A DNA stretch of 26,409 bases from JBBQER01 sp038320885. GTDB lineage: Bacteria; Actinomycetota; Acidimicrobiia; IMCC26256; PALSA-610. How positions within the stretch are numbered: the first letter of the stretch is position 1; every line of letters starts with the position of its first letter. Positions 15,656 through 23,366 of the stretch are shown one piece after another. The DNA lies in NCBI GenBank assembly GCA_038320885.1, contig JBBQER010000059.1:1-26409 (forward strand), written 5' to 3'. A program made the translations under genes and the position numbers. Under the pieces are notes generated by a model. The model was not told the origin of the DNA and ran no database searches. It saw nothing but the letters and a program-made list of their open reading frames with translations.

Positions 15656-17070
15656 GCCCCGAGAGCGCGTCGGGAGCTTCATCTCGCTTCGCCGCATCCC
15701 GCTTCGTCTGGTTGCTGCTCGCCATCGTCGCGGTGGCCTTCGGCATTCGGGTTTCGTACGTCGCGATCGGGAAGGCCGGGCCCTGCCGCGCGTTCGATGC
15801 CGCGGGTAAGATCGTCGCCACCTCCCCGAGCAAGTGCCTGCAGGGCGACGAGCTCTTCTACAACTCCGAGGCGAACTTCATCGCGGCGGGGCACGGGTTC
15901 AACGAGCCGTACAGCGGCTTCTTCCATCCGGGTCAGAAGCCGCAGCCCGCGGCTGACCACCCGCCGCTCACGGTCCTGGTGCTGGCGCCGGTGTCGTGGC
16001 TGGCGGACCGCGAACCCATGTCGGGCTGGCTCGGCGAGCCGCAACACGATCATGTGCGCGAGCACCGTTTCACGATGGTCCTGCTCGGAACGCTGCTCGT
16101 GGGCCTCGTCGGGCTGCTCGGCCGCCGCATCGGCGGCGACACGGTCGGCCTCGTGGCGGCCGCGATCGCCGCGGTTTCGCCCAACATGTGGGTGAACGAC
16201 GGGCTCGTGATGTCGGAGACGCTCACGGCGCTCGCGGTGGTCGGCGCGCTGTTCTGCGCCTTCCGTTTCTGGGACCGGCCGACAGTCTGGTGCGCGGCAG
16301 TGCTCGGTGGACTGTGCGGCGTCGCCGCGCTGGCGCGGGTCGAGTTCGGGCTGCTCGCGGTGTTGCTGGGGATCGTCATTCCCTGCGCGCTCCGCAAGCC
16401 GTGGACCGACCGCATCGCATTTGCACTCACGGCGGTCGTCGCCGCCGCGCTCGTCATCGCACCGTGGGTCGGTTTCAACCTGTGGCGGTTCAAGGAGCCG
16501 ACGTTCATCTCCACGAACGACGGCATCACGCTGGCCGGGGCGAACTGTGAGGAGATGTACTACGGACCGGGGATCGGGCTCTGGACCCTCGGCTCCTGCA
16601 CGGGCAGCCTCGATCAGCGCGGCGATCAATCACAGGTGTCGACTCACTACCGGCACCGGGCGTTCGACTACATCGACCACCACAAATCGCGGGTGCCGGT
16701 GGTCGTGCTCGCACGCGTGGGTCGAACGTGGAGCCTCTTCCGTCCGCTCGACATGGTGACGTTCAACGCGGGCGAGGATCGCGAGCGCTGGGTGACGCGT
16801 CTCGGCCTGGTTGCCTATTTCCCGATGCTGATCGGCGCGGTCGCCGGGGGCGTGGTGCTGGGGCGGCGCCGCCAGCGGCGCGTTCTCTGGGTGCTGTGCG
16901 CGCCGGTGGTGGTGGTGACGGTCGGCGCGGTCGTCACCTACGGGCAGACGCGCTTTCGCGCGCCGGCAGAACCGGCGCTGGCGCTGCTCGCCGCGGTGGG
17001 CGTCGTCGCCGCGATCGAGCGCGTGCGCGAACGGCGCTCGGCGTCGGAACCGGTCGCCGTCAAACTGTGA
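15643..17070 (+). CDS. GT-C type membrane glycosyltransferase (paralogue D)
   Basis: The protein has about 475 residues. The start is uncertain: TTG 15643 overlaps the Ppm gene by 13 bases, and GTG 15607 or 15610 are alternatives. The first helix spans about residues 21-43. Loop 1 is longer than in the paralogues and carries Cys48 and Cys65 before QGDELFYNSEANF (Asp69, Tyr73), followed by ADHPPLTVLVLAP. Then come NMWVNDGLVMSETL, ALARVEFGLL, ANCEEMYYG with Cys302 and a second cysteine at 319, and VTYGQTRFRAPAEPAL. It is a member of the four-paralogue group. As second gene behind the Ppm synthase it is the best candidate to use the mannosyl-phosphate lipid made by 14927 (inference). Its last 11 bases overlap the convergent gene 17060-19516. 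Confidence 0.83.
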   Translation: MAPLSPESASGASSRFAASRFVWLLLAIVAVAFGIRVSYVAIGKAGPCRAFDAAGKIVATSPSKCLQGDELFYNSEANFIAAGHGFNEPYSGFFHPGQKPQPAADHPPLTVLVLAPVSWLADREPMSGWLGEPQHDHVREHRFTMVLLGTLLVGLVGLLGRRIGGDTVGLVAAAIAAVSPNMWVNDGLVMSETLTALAVVGALFCAFRFWDRPTVWCAAVLGGLCGVAALARVEFGLLAVLLGIVIPCALRKPWTDRIAFALTAVVAAALVIAPWVGFNLWRFKEPTFISTNDGITLAGANCEEMYYGPGIGLWTLGSCTGSLDQRGDQSQVSTHYRHRAFDYIDHHKSRVPVVVLARVGRTWSLFRPLDMVTFNAGEDRERWVTRLGLVAYFPMLIGAVAGGVVLGRRRQRRVLWVLCAPVVVVTVGAVVTYGQTRFRAPAEPALALLAAVGVVAAIERVRERRSASEPVAVKL

Positions 17071-19516
17071 CGGCCTCCACGCGCGGCGCGTCGTCGAGTG
17101 TCACGACGCGGACGTCGTTTGCGGTCGGCAGTCTCGTGAACGCGAACACCGCAACCGCGTAGATCGCGAGCGCGGCGAACTGGACGGCGCGGAATCCGAG
17201 TGCCATGGAGAGAATCGTCGTGAGCACCGAGCCGATCACGGAGAAGAACCCGTTCACGGCCCACGCCCACGCGACGTACTCCTCGCCGTGCTCGGTGAGC
17301 GAGACGACGCGATCGAGGCCGAGCGGCATGAACATGCCGAGACACACGCCGAGTGGGGCGAGCACGACCACCGCGAAGCCGATGCGGACCGGGAGCCCGG
17401 TCGAGAGGAGCGGTCCGTCGAGCATCGAGGGGAGCGCGAACTCGTAGAAGATTGTGAGCGCGGCCACCACCGCGAGCACGATCGGCACGGCGGTGCGTGT
17501 GCGGTGGGCCAGGCGCCGGCTCGAGAGCGCGCCGATTCCGGTCGCGACGAGCAGCGTCGCGAGCGTGACCGTCAGCGAGTAGGTCGGATACCCGAGGAAC
17601 TGCACCAGGCGTTGGATCATCGTGATCTCGAAGAACATGAAGCCGAGGCCCAGCGCCGAGAAGTACACCGCCGACGTTCCCTTCGCCGGCAGCGCGCGCC
17701 ACTTCTTACGCACCGCGATGAACGGCGCGAGCAGGAACACCGTGGCGTAGAGCATGGCGATGCCGAGGAGCAGTATGAGGACGCGCTCGCCGATCGCATC
17801 TTCAGGATCGTTCGTCTTCAGCGGATGCGCGATGTTCGAGATGACATCCCCGAAGCGGGAGAAGTGCCAGAAGTACGGAGCGTCGTCGGTGACGGCGGTG
17901 ATGTCCTTGGTGGAGTGGTCGATGATCGACGTCACTTCGGCGTTGCTCCCCGATGCCAGCCGGCTCACGACGCTGGTGCCGAAGCTGTGACCGGGCGCGG
18001 CGTAGGGGTGTTGGTCGGGCAGCGTGTGGATGCGCTCGATGAACCGGTCGGCCTCGGCCGGAGTGAACGGCGTGCGCTTCACGACGATCGTCGACAGATC
18101 ACCGGCCGCACTGAGTTGCGCGGCGACGAGGAGATGGTCGTTGGGGTTCGCGACGCCGAGATCCTGCAGGGCCTTCCGCGCGGTGACGATGTAGCGACTC
18201 GTCCGGTTGGGCGACGCCTGGAAGCTCAGCTCGCCGAACTGCACCACCATGATGCCGTCACCGGTCAGGTGTTGCAGCGTGGTCATGATCATCTCCTTCG
18301 TGTAGAGGTAGCTCTCTGAGAGCACGAACGCGCCCGACGACGCGGCGTTGGTCGCGGCATAGCTGTCGGGGGCGACGTACCAGACGAGGTCGTACTTCGT
18401 GTCGTGACGCGCGAGGTAGGAGCGGCCGTCACCTTGGTGCAGGTGGACGTCGGGCCGCCGCGTGAGGTGACCGGTGTAGTCGGCGAAGTGGTCCTTCAAC
18501 AGCGAAACGGTGACCGGATTGAGCTCGACCGCTTCGATGTCGGGGGCGTGGTACGCGAGCGACGCGAGGATCTCGTTGCCGCCCGCGGAACCGATGATGA
18601 GCTCGTGCGGGGGAGGGCTGCCGAGCACCGCGAACGGGATCGAACGCGGATCCTTGTCGTAGTAGCGGGCGATCGATGCCGGGTCACCGTTGAATCGCCG
18701 GATCCCGGAACCGAATGTGCCGTCGTGCACCAGCAGATAGTTCGACGTGTCCGAACCGAGCTGGACGACGTCGACGCGGAACACCGGTCCCCATGCCGAG
18801 TAGAGCGACTCCGGCGTGTGCAGCTTGCTCTCCTCGGTGCGGACGTCGGGCAGGATGCCGGCGCCCACCACGGTGACCACGAGGACGACGCTGGTGATCG
18901 CCGCGAAGCCGAACAGCACCGACTTGGGCGGGACCGACGCCAACCCGACCAATGCGAACACGACCGCCGCGAGCATGATGACGCGGGGCGGGCCCAGGCG
19001 GGTGATGAGCGGGATCGCGAGCAGGCAGCCGAGGCCGGCGCCGACCAGATCGGCGAAGTACATGCGGCCCACGCCGTCGCGTGCTCGCCCGAGCAGCACC
19101 GACACGATGACCCCGAAGGCGATGAACGTGGCGAAGATCGCGAAACAGATGATGCCGAGCCGCAGCAGGTTCGTGAACGAGGCGCGCGTGCCGTAGTCCC
19201 AGATCACGATGGTGTCGACGTGCAAGACCGCGACCACGACGTAGCCGAGCGCAATGCTGACCGCTCCCCAGATCGACGCGATCGCGATGATCCGCTCGGT
19301 GCCCCATCGCCGCACGGGGGTGTACACCGCGACGAACACGCTGCCGGACCCGATGCCGAGGAGTGCCAGGCCGATGACGAGGTAGGTGTAGTAGTACCAG
19401 AGCTTGTACGAGACGATGCGCGTGTACCCGACCTCGAGGAGGAGACCCGCGAGACTCACGAGAAAGATCGTGAGCGCGCGCGGTAGCCGAGATCGCTCGT
19501 CGGTTACCGCGGGCAT
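17060..19516 (-). CDS. Membrane-embedded spermidine-synthase-like protein (SpeE-like domain between two transmembrane blocks)
   Basis: ATG 19516 has a strong Shine-Dalgarno AGAGGAG seven bases ahead and gives 818 residues. Residues 10-220 form about seven helices (AGLLLEVGYTRIVSYKLWYY, LVIGLALLGIGSGS). Residues 230-560 hold a SAM-type Rossmann domain with IGSAGGNEILASLAY, AVELNP and QGDGRSYL. Residues 575-810 are a second helical block (GLGFMFFEITMIQRLVQFLG). This three-part plan is known from large bacterial spermidine-synthase-like membrane proteins of unproven function. Spermidine synthases carry an aspartate in a VDSSDP-like motif, whereas here the matching segment is YDLVWYVAPDSYAATNA, so an aminopropyl-transfer role is doubtful. 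SSGAFVLSESYLYTKE follows. Its job among the glycan genes is unknown. The upstream in-frame ATG 19564 has no comparable ribosome-binding site. Confidence 0.85.
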   Translation of the reverse strand: MPAVTDERSRLPRALTIFLVSLAGLLLEVGYTRIVSYKLWYYYTYLVIGLALLGIGSGSVFVAVYTPVRRWGTERIIAIASIWGAVSIALGYVVVAVLHVDTIVIWDYGTRASFTNLLRLGIICFAIFATFIAFGVIVSVLLGRARDGVGRMYFADLVGAGLGCLLAIPLITRLGPPRVIMLAAVVFALVGLASVPPKSVLFGFAAITSVVLVVTVVGAGILPDVRTEESKLHTPESLYSAWGPVFRVDVVQLGSDTSNYLLVHDGTFGSGIRRFNGDPASIARYYDKDPRSIPFAVLGSPPPHELIIGSAGGNEILASLAYHAPDIEAVELNPVTVSLLKDHFADYTGHLTRRPDVHLHQGDGRSYLARHDTKYDLVWYVAPDSYAATNAASSGAFVLSESYLYTKEMIMTTLQHLTGDGIMVVQFGELSFQASPNRTSRYIVTARKALQDLGVANPNDHLLVAAQLSAAGDLSTIVVKRTPFTPAEADRFIERIHTLPDQHPYAAPGHSFGTSVVSRLASGSNAEVTSIIDHSTKDITAVTDDAPYFWHFSRFGDVISNIAHPLKTNDPEDAIGERVLILLLGIAMLYATVFLLAPFIAVRKKWRALPAKGTSAVYFSALGLGFMFFEITMIQRLVQFLGYPTYSLTVTLATLLVATGIGALSSRRLAHRTRTAVPIVLAVVAALTIFYEFALPSMLDGPLLSTGLPVRIGFAVVVLAPLGVCLGMFMPLGLDRVVSLTEHGEEYVAWAWAVNGFFSVIGSVLTTILSMALGFRAVQFAALAIYAVAVFAFTRLPTANDVRVVTLDDAPRVEAVTV

Positions 19517-19542
19517 CGTCTGACTCCTCTCGAGAACGGCGG

Positions 19543-19548
19543 ATCGTA
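19543..19548 (-). promoter_or_regulatory. Probable -10 box of the spermidine-synthase-like gene
   Basis: TACGAT on the minus strand fits the actinobacterial -10 pattern and lies 26 bases ahead of ATG 19516, leaving a leader of about 20 bases that contains the AGAGGAG ribosome-binding site (19530-19524). Unlike several neighbours this gene therefore appears to have a normal leader. Confidence 0.4.
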
Positions 19549-19578
19549 CCGCGCCGATGAGCACATGACCGTGACGCC

Positions 19579-21537
19579 ATGACCCTGATCGGCGAACGAC
19601 CGACAGTTGCCAAGCCCGCGTACGTCGCCGGGCTCGACGGTTTGCGTGCGGTCGCGGTCGTCGCGGTGATCATCTATCACTTCTCGCCGTCGGCCCTGCC
19701 CGCGGGCTTCCTCGGTGTCGACGTGTTCTTCGTGGTCTCGGGCTTCCTCATCTCCCGCCTGGTCGTCGCCGAGATCGCCGGTACGAAGTTGCTGCGCCTC
19801 CGGCACTTCTGGGCCCGGCGCGCGCGGCGCTTACTCCCCGCGCTCGCCACAATGACCGTCGTCGTGCTGATCGCGGTCGCAGTCGATTCGTCGGCGGCCG
19901 AGAAGCACGACATCCGCGCCCAGGCCCTCGGAACGCTCTTCTATTGCGCCAACTGGGTGATGATCTACGCCAAGGGCAGCTACTTCACGAGCGTCGGCCG
20001 GCCCTCCCCGTTCTTGCACATGTGGACCTTGGCGGTCGAGGAGCAGTTCTATCTCCTGTTCCCGCTCGTGTGCTTCGCGGCGCTACGCGTCCTTGACCTC
20101 CACCCGGTCCGCGCGTCGAGCGTCGCGTTGGCGGGTGCATTCGGGTCGACGGTGTGGATGGCTGTGCTCGTGTCGCCCACGGGCGATCCCTCGCGCGCGT
20201 ATCTCGGCAGTGACTCCCACGCGATGGGTCTGCTGGTCGGCGTCGCCCTCGGCGTGCTGGCGGGCGCCGGTACACCGTGGACTGCCATAGCCGGCCGCTT
20301 GCGGTCGAGTGCGACGGCCGCGCGCGTTGCGGGAGCGGCCGGTCTCGGCGCGCTCCTGGCCGTGATCGTCACCATGCGACTGCTGGATGGCAACTCGTAC
20401 ACGTTGTACCGCGGGGGCTTCCTCGCGTTCTCCTTGGCGTGCGGCGTGATCGTCGCCGTGGTCGTGATGCTGCCGGCGACGCAGGTTGCGCAGATGCTGA
20501 GCGCGCCGTGGCTGGTCGCCGTCGGACTGCGCTCCTACTCGCTGTACCTGTGGCACTGGCCGGTCCGCGTGTTCGTCGCGCCGAGCTCCGGCCTCGACGG
20601 TGGCGCGTTGTTCGCCGTCCGCCTCCTCGTATCGGTCGTGCTGGCCGAGATCTCGTACCGCGTCGTCGAGCGGCCGTTTCGAGTGGGTGTGGTCGCGCGC
20701 CGGGCGGGGAGCCGCGGCGCGATCGTGTACTTCGCCGCCATCGCCGCCGTCGCCGCGCTGCTCGTCACCACTGTCGCCGCGCCCGTCGCGCTCCCGCCCA
20801 GCGACCTCGGGCGCGCCGCGGCCGCGGTGCCGGGGAACACCCGCCCCACCGGGCCGACGACCCACGCGGTCGCGCCGCTGCGCGTCGATGTCTTCGGCGA
20901 CTCGACCGCGCTCGTGTTCGGCATCAGCGGTGCAGAGCACGCGCACGAGCTGCACATCACGGTCGGCGGCGACGCCCGCCTGGGTTGCGGCGTCGTCCAG
21001 GCCGACCACTTCAGCGACGGTCGGGTGATCGAGAACCTGAAGGAGTGCGACGGGTGGCAAGCGCGCTGGCGGGTCAAGCTCCGGCACGACCCGCACGCAG
21101 TGGTGGCGCTCATGACCGGGGCGTGGGACATCCTCGATCACCAGTCCAGCGAAGGCATCGTGCGCTTCGGCACGGCGGCATGGACGAACCTCGTGACGCT
21201 GTCCCTGCGCGCGGCGCTCCAGGTATTGACCGCCGACGGCCGGACGGCGCACGTGTTCGAGGTGCCGTGCTACGGCTCCGGTGACCCGAACGTCCCGCTG
21301 CCGGAGCGCAGTGATCCGGCTCGCATCACGGCGCTCAACGACATCTTCGGGAACCTCGCCCGGGAGATGCCGCGTGTCGCGATCGTGCATTGGCGAGCGT
21401 TCGTGTGCCCGGGTTCGCATCGCGTCGAGTCGAAGAACGGCGTGCGGCTCTGGCAACCCGACGACGTGCATCTGACCGAGGCCGGGAGCGTGCTGGTGTG
21501 GAAGTGGTGGCTTCCGCAGCTCCGCGCGTCGCGGTGA
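19579..21537 (+). CDS. Acyltransferase-3 family membrane protein with C-terminal SGNH domain (OafA/YrhL-like)
   Basis: This protein of 652 residues starts at ATG 19579, the only start in frame after an upstream stop. The membrane half has AGLDGLRAVAVVAVIIYHFS with Arg23 and His34 (R-x10-H), GFLGVDVFFVVSGFLI, RRARRLLPAL and LAVEEQFYLLFPL, and it ends at about residue 400. The extracytoplasmic half has VFGDSTALVFGISG (GDS block near residue 440), ARLGCGVVQ and PDDVHLTEAG (Asp628, His631), the SGNH nucleophile and Asp/His blocks. Known of the fusion: it acylates glycans or other surface polymers on the outer face. The acyl group and acceptor are not known. It resembles the 7772 protein in plan but has a much shorter linker between the halves. 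It heads an operon with 21534, whose start overlaps its stop (GTGA). No clear ribosome-binding site is seen. Confidence 0.9.
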   Translation: MTLIGERPTVAKPAYVAGLDGLRAVAVVAVIIYHFSPSALPAGFLGVDVFFVVSGFLISRLVVAEIAGTKLLRLRHFWARRARRLLPALATMTVVVLIAVAVDSSAAEKHDIRAQALGTLFYCANWVMIYAKGSYFTSVGRPSPFLHMWTLAVEEQFYLLFPLVCFAALRVLDLHPVRASSVALAGAFGSTVWMAVLVSPTGDPSRAYLGSDSHAMGLLVGVALGVLAGAGTPWTAIAGRLRSSATAARVAGAAGLGALLAVIVTMRLLDGNSYTLYRGGFLAFSLACGVIVAVVVMLPATQVAQMLSAPWLVAVGLRSYSLYLWHWPVRVFVAPSSGLDGGALFAVRLLVSVVLAEISYRVVERPFRVGVVARRAGSRGAIVYFAAIAAVAALLVTTVAAPVALPPSDLGRAAAAVPGNTRPTGPTTHAVAPLRVDVFGDSTALVFGISGAEHAHELHITVGGDARLGCGVVQADHFSDGRVIENLKECDGWQARWRVKLRHDPHAVVALMTGAWDILDHQSSEGIVRFGTAAWTNLVTLSLRAALQVLTADGRTAHVFEVPCYGSGDPNVPLPERSDPARITALNDIFGNLAREMPRVAIVHWRAFVCPGSHRVESKNGVRLWQPDDVHLTEAGSVLVWKWWLPQLRASR

Positions 21538-23348
21538 CGGCACCGGTGTCACCTCGCGAGCGGGTGTTGGGTCGACGGCCGCGATGGTCGCGGGCCGGGG
21601 TCGCCGAGGTCGGCGTGTACGTGGTCGCGATCGTGCTCGTGCTCGGTCCCGGCCTGTTGCACGCGGGCACCCGGCTCGTAGGCAGGAGCGACGACGGCCG
21701 CTACTACGCGTGGCTGGGCTGGGCGATCGGGCGCCTCATTGCGCACGGGCACGTCGTTCCGCTGCGGATCCCGAACGTGATCGCGCCGTTCGGGCTCGAC
21801 CTGCGACTCGTCGACGGGTACCTCCCGTCGTACGTGTCGGGATGCTTCAACCTCGCGTTCGGCCCGTTCCTCTCGTACAACCTCACGTTCGTCACCGGCG
21901 CGGTGCTGAACCTCCTGGCGGCCCGATCTCTCGCGCGCCGGCTGAGTCCGCGCCGACTCGTGCACGTGATCGTGGCGGTCGCGTTCGTGACCGCGCCGCC
22001 GATCGCGCTCAACGTGCAGGTGGGCCTGCTGCCGCTCTTCTGGGCGTTCACGTTGCCATTGCTCATGGGCGATGCCATCGATGTCGCCGCAGCTCGTCAT
22101 CAGGTGCGACCGGCGCGTCTCGCCGTGCTGTTGGTCGTCGCGTACCTCTGCAGCGTCTACTTCGTGGTCTTCGGCGGCTTGGCCTACGGACTGATCGTGG
22201 GTGTCGCGGCGCTGCGCACACGCAGCCGGCGCATCCCGGTCACCGCGGCAATCGCGACGGCGATCGCGCTGGTCGTGCTCACACCGTTCATCGTGTCGCG
22301 GGTGAGATTCGACCGATCCGAGAAGCAGCGGGGCGCCGATACGCAACTCGTCGGCGACAGCAACCTGTTCTCCGCCGACGCGCTCTCGATCGTCGCGCAA
22401 CCGAGACGTTCGACCGTCCTCCTCACGCGTCCGGGCGCGGTTGACAAGAGCTTGCTGCGTCTCGTCGATCCGACCAACACGCTCGAGTGGACGATCTTTC
22501 CCGGGCTGCTCCTGCTCGTCGGAGGTGGTCTGTTCCTCGCCCGGCGAGACGCGCTCCGCATCCCGCTGGCGGTGGTGGGCGGCGTCATGTTTGTGTTCGC
22601 GCTCGGGCCCTCGCTGAAGTTCGGTGGCGACTTCCTTTGGGAGCATGCGGGAAAGCCGGTGTCGTGGCTCCCGTACCGGCTCGTGCTCGCGGTTCCCGCG
22701 CTCGGCGCGCTGCGGGCGCCGTTCCGAACCGGCTACGTGCTCGTCGCGGTCCTCGTCGCCGCCACCGCCGTGGCGCTGCACCGGCTGCTGGTCGCAAATC
22801 CGCAGCGAGCGGTGACCATCGCGATCGTCTCGGCCGGGTTGCTCGCGACGAACCTGCTCCTGCCGCTGCCGACCGACACCCTCGGCGTCTCGCCGGCGGA
22901 GAAGCGCGCGCTGCGCGAGGTCGCCCGGGTCGCGCGCAAGGGCGACACGCTGATGTCGGTCCCGGCCGACTGTGATCCCGCGTTCGCCAGCTTGCAAACC
23001 CTGCACCACGCGCCGGTCGTGGGATGCGCGGGTTCGTTCGCCGCGAATCCGTGGCGGTCGGAGCTGGCCTACGCGCGCTCGACCGCGTTCACCAAGCTGC
23101 GCTGCGACCGCGCGTCGTACGGGCGAATCGCGACGACCGACCGGGGCGGGCCGCCCTTCGACCCGCAGGATGTGATGCAGCTGCGCCATCAATTCGGTGT
23201 GCGCTTCCTGGTGGTCGACCGCAAGGCGCTCGGCGGCATCGACTGCGCGTCGGTCGCGGCCGCGTTCTCGACGCTCTCGCGGTACCGGTCACTCGGCGGC
23301 GATCGCGACCTCGAGGTGCTCGACCTCTCGTCGCGGCGCGATGGCTGA
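21534..23348 (+). CDS. Polytopic membrane protein of GT-C/YfhO-like type with cysteine-bearing extracytoplasmic domain
   Basis: GTG 21534 overlaps the preceding TGA and gives 604 residues. The first helix (about residues 24-45) is followed by a long outer loop with GRSDDGRYYAWLGWAIGRL (Asp-Asp pair), PLRIPNVIAPFGLDL and VDGYLPSYVSG. About ten more helices follow, among them LPLFWAFTLPLLMG and AYLCSVYFVVFGGLAYG. The segment LVLAVPALGALRAPFRTGYV resembles the conserved region before the last helices of YfhO-like and related GT-C proteins. From about residue 445 the chain is soluble, presumably outside, with four cysteines (in PADCDP, VVGCAG, LRCDRA, GIDCAS) that could form two disulfides. A sugar-transfer role is inferred from architecture and neighbours. 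I cannot name a characterised family. In-frame starts further upstream lie inside the acyltransferase gene. Confidence 0.75.
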   Translation: MTAPVSPRERVLGRRPRWSRAGVAEVGVYVVAIVLVLGPGLLHAGTRLVGRSDDGRYYAWLGWAIGRLIAHGHVVPLRIPNVIAPFGLDLRLVDGYLPSYVSGCFNLAFGPFLSYNLTFVTGAVLNLLAARSLARRLSPRRLVHVIVAVAFVTAPPIALNVQVGLLPLFWAFTLPLLMGDAIDVAAARHQVRPARLAVLLVVAYLCSVYFVVFGGLAYGLIVGVAALRTRSRRIPVTAAIATAIALVVLTPFIVSRVRFDRSEKQRGADTQLVGDSNLFSADALSIVAQPRRSTVLLTRPGAVDKSLLRLVDPTNTLEWTIFPGLLLLVGGGLFLARRDALRIPLAVVGGVMFVFALGPSLKFGGDFLWEHAGKPVSWLPYRLVLAVPALGALRAPFRTGYVLVAVLVAATAVALHRLLVANPQRAVTIAIVSAGLLATNLLLPLPTDTLGVSPAEKRALREVARVARKGDTLMSVPADCDPAFASLQTLHHAPVVGCAGSFAANPWRSELAYARSTAFTKLRCDRASYGRIATTDRGGPPFDPQDVMQLRHQFGVRFLVVDRKALGGIDCASVAAAFSTLSRYRSLGGDRDLEVLDLSSRRDG

Positions 23349-23354
23349 CATCTC

Positions 23355-23360
23355 TAAACT
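23355..23360 (+). promoter_or_regulatory. Probable -10 box of the 23367 acyltransferase gene, leaderless
   Basis: TAAACT ends six bases before ATG 23367, so transcription would start at about the A of the start codon. It sits in the 18-base gap after the stop of the 21534 gene, so this gene may have its own promoter despite being in line with the operon. No -35 box is seen. Confidence 0.45.
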
Positions 23361-23366
23361 GCCGCG

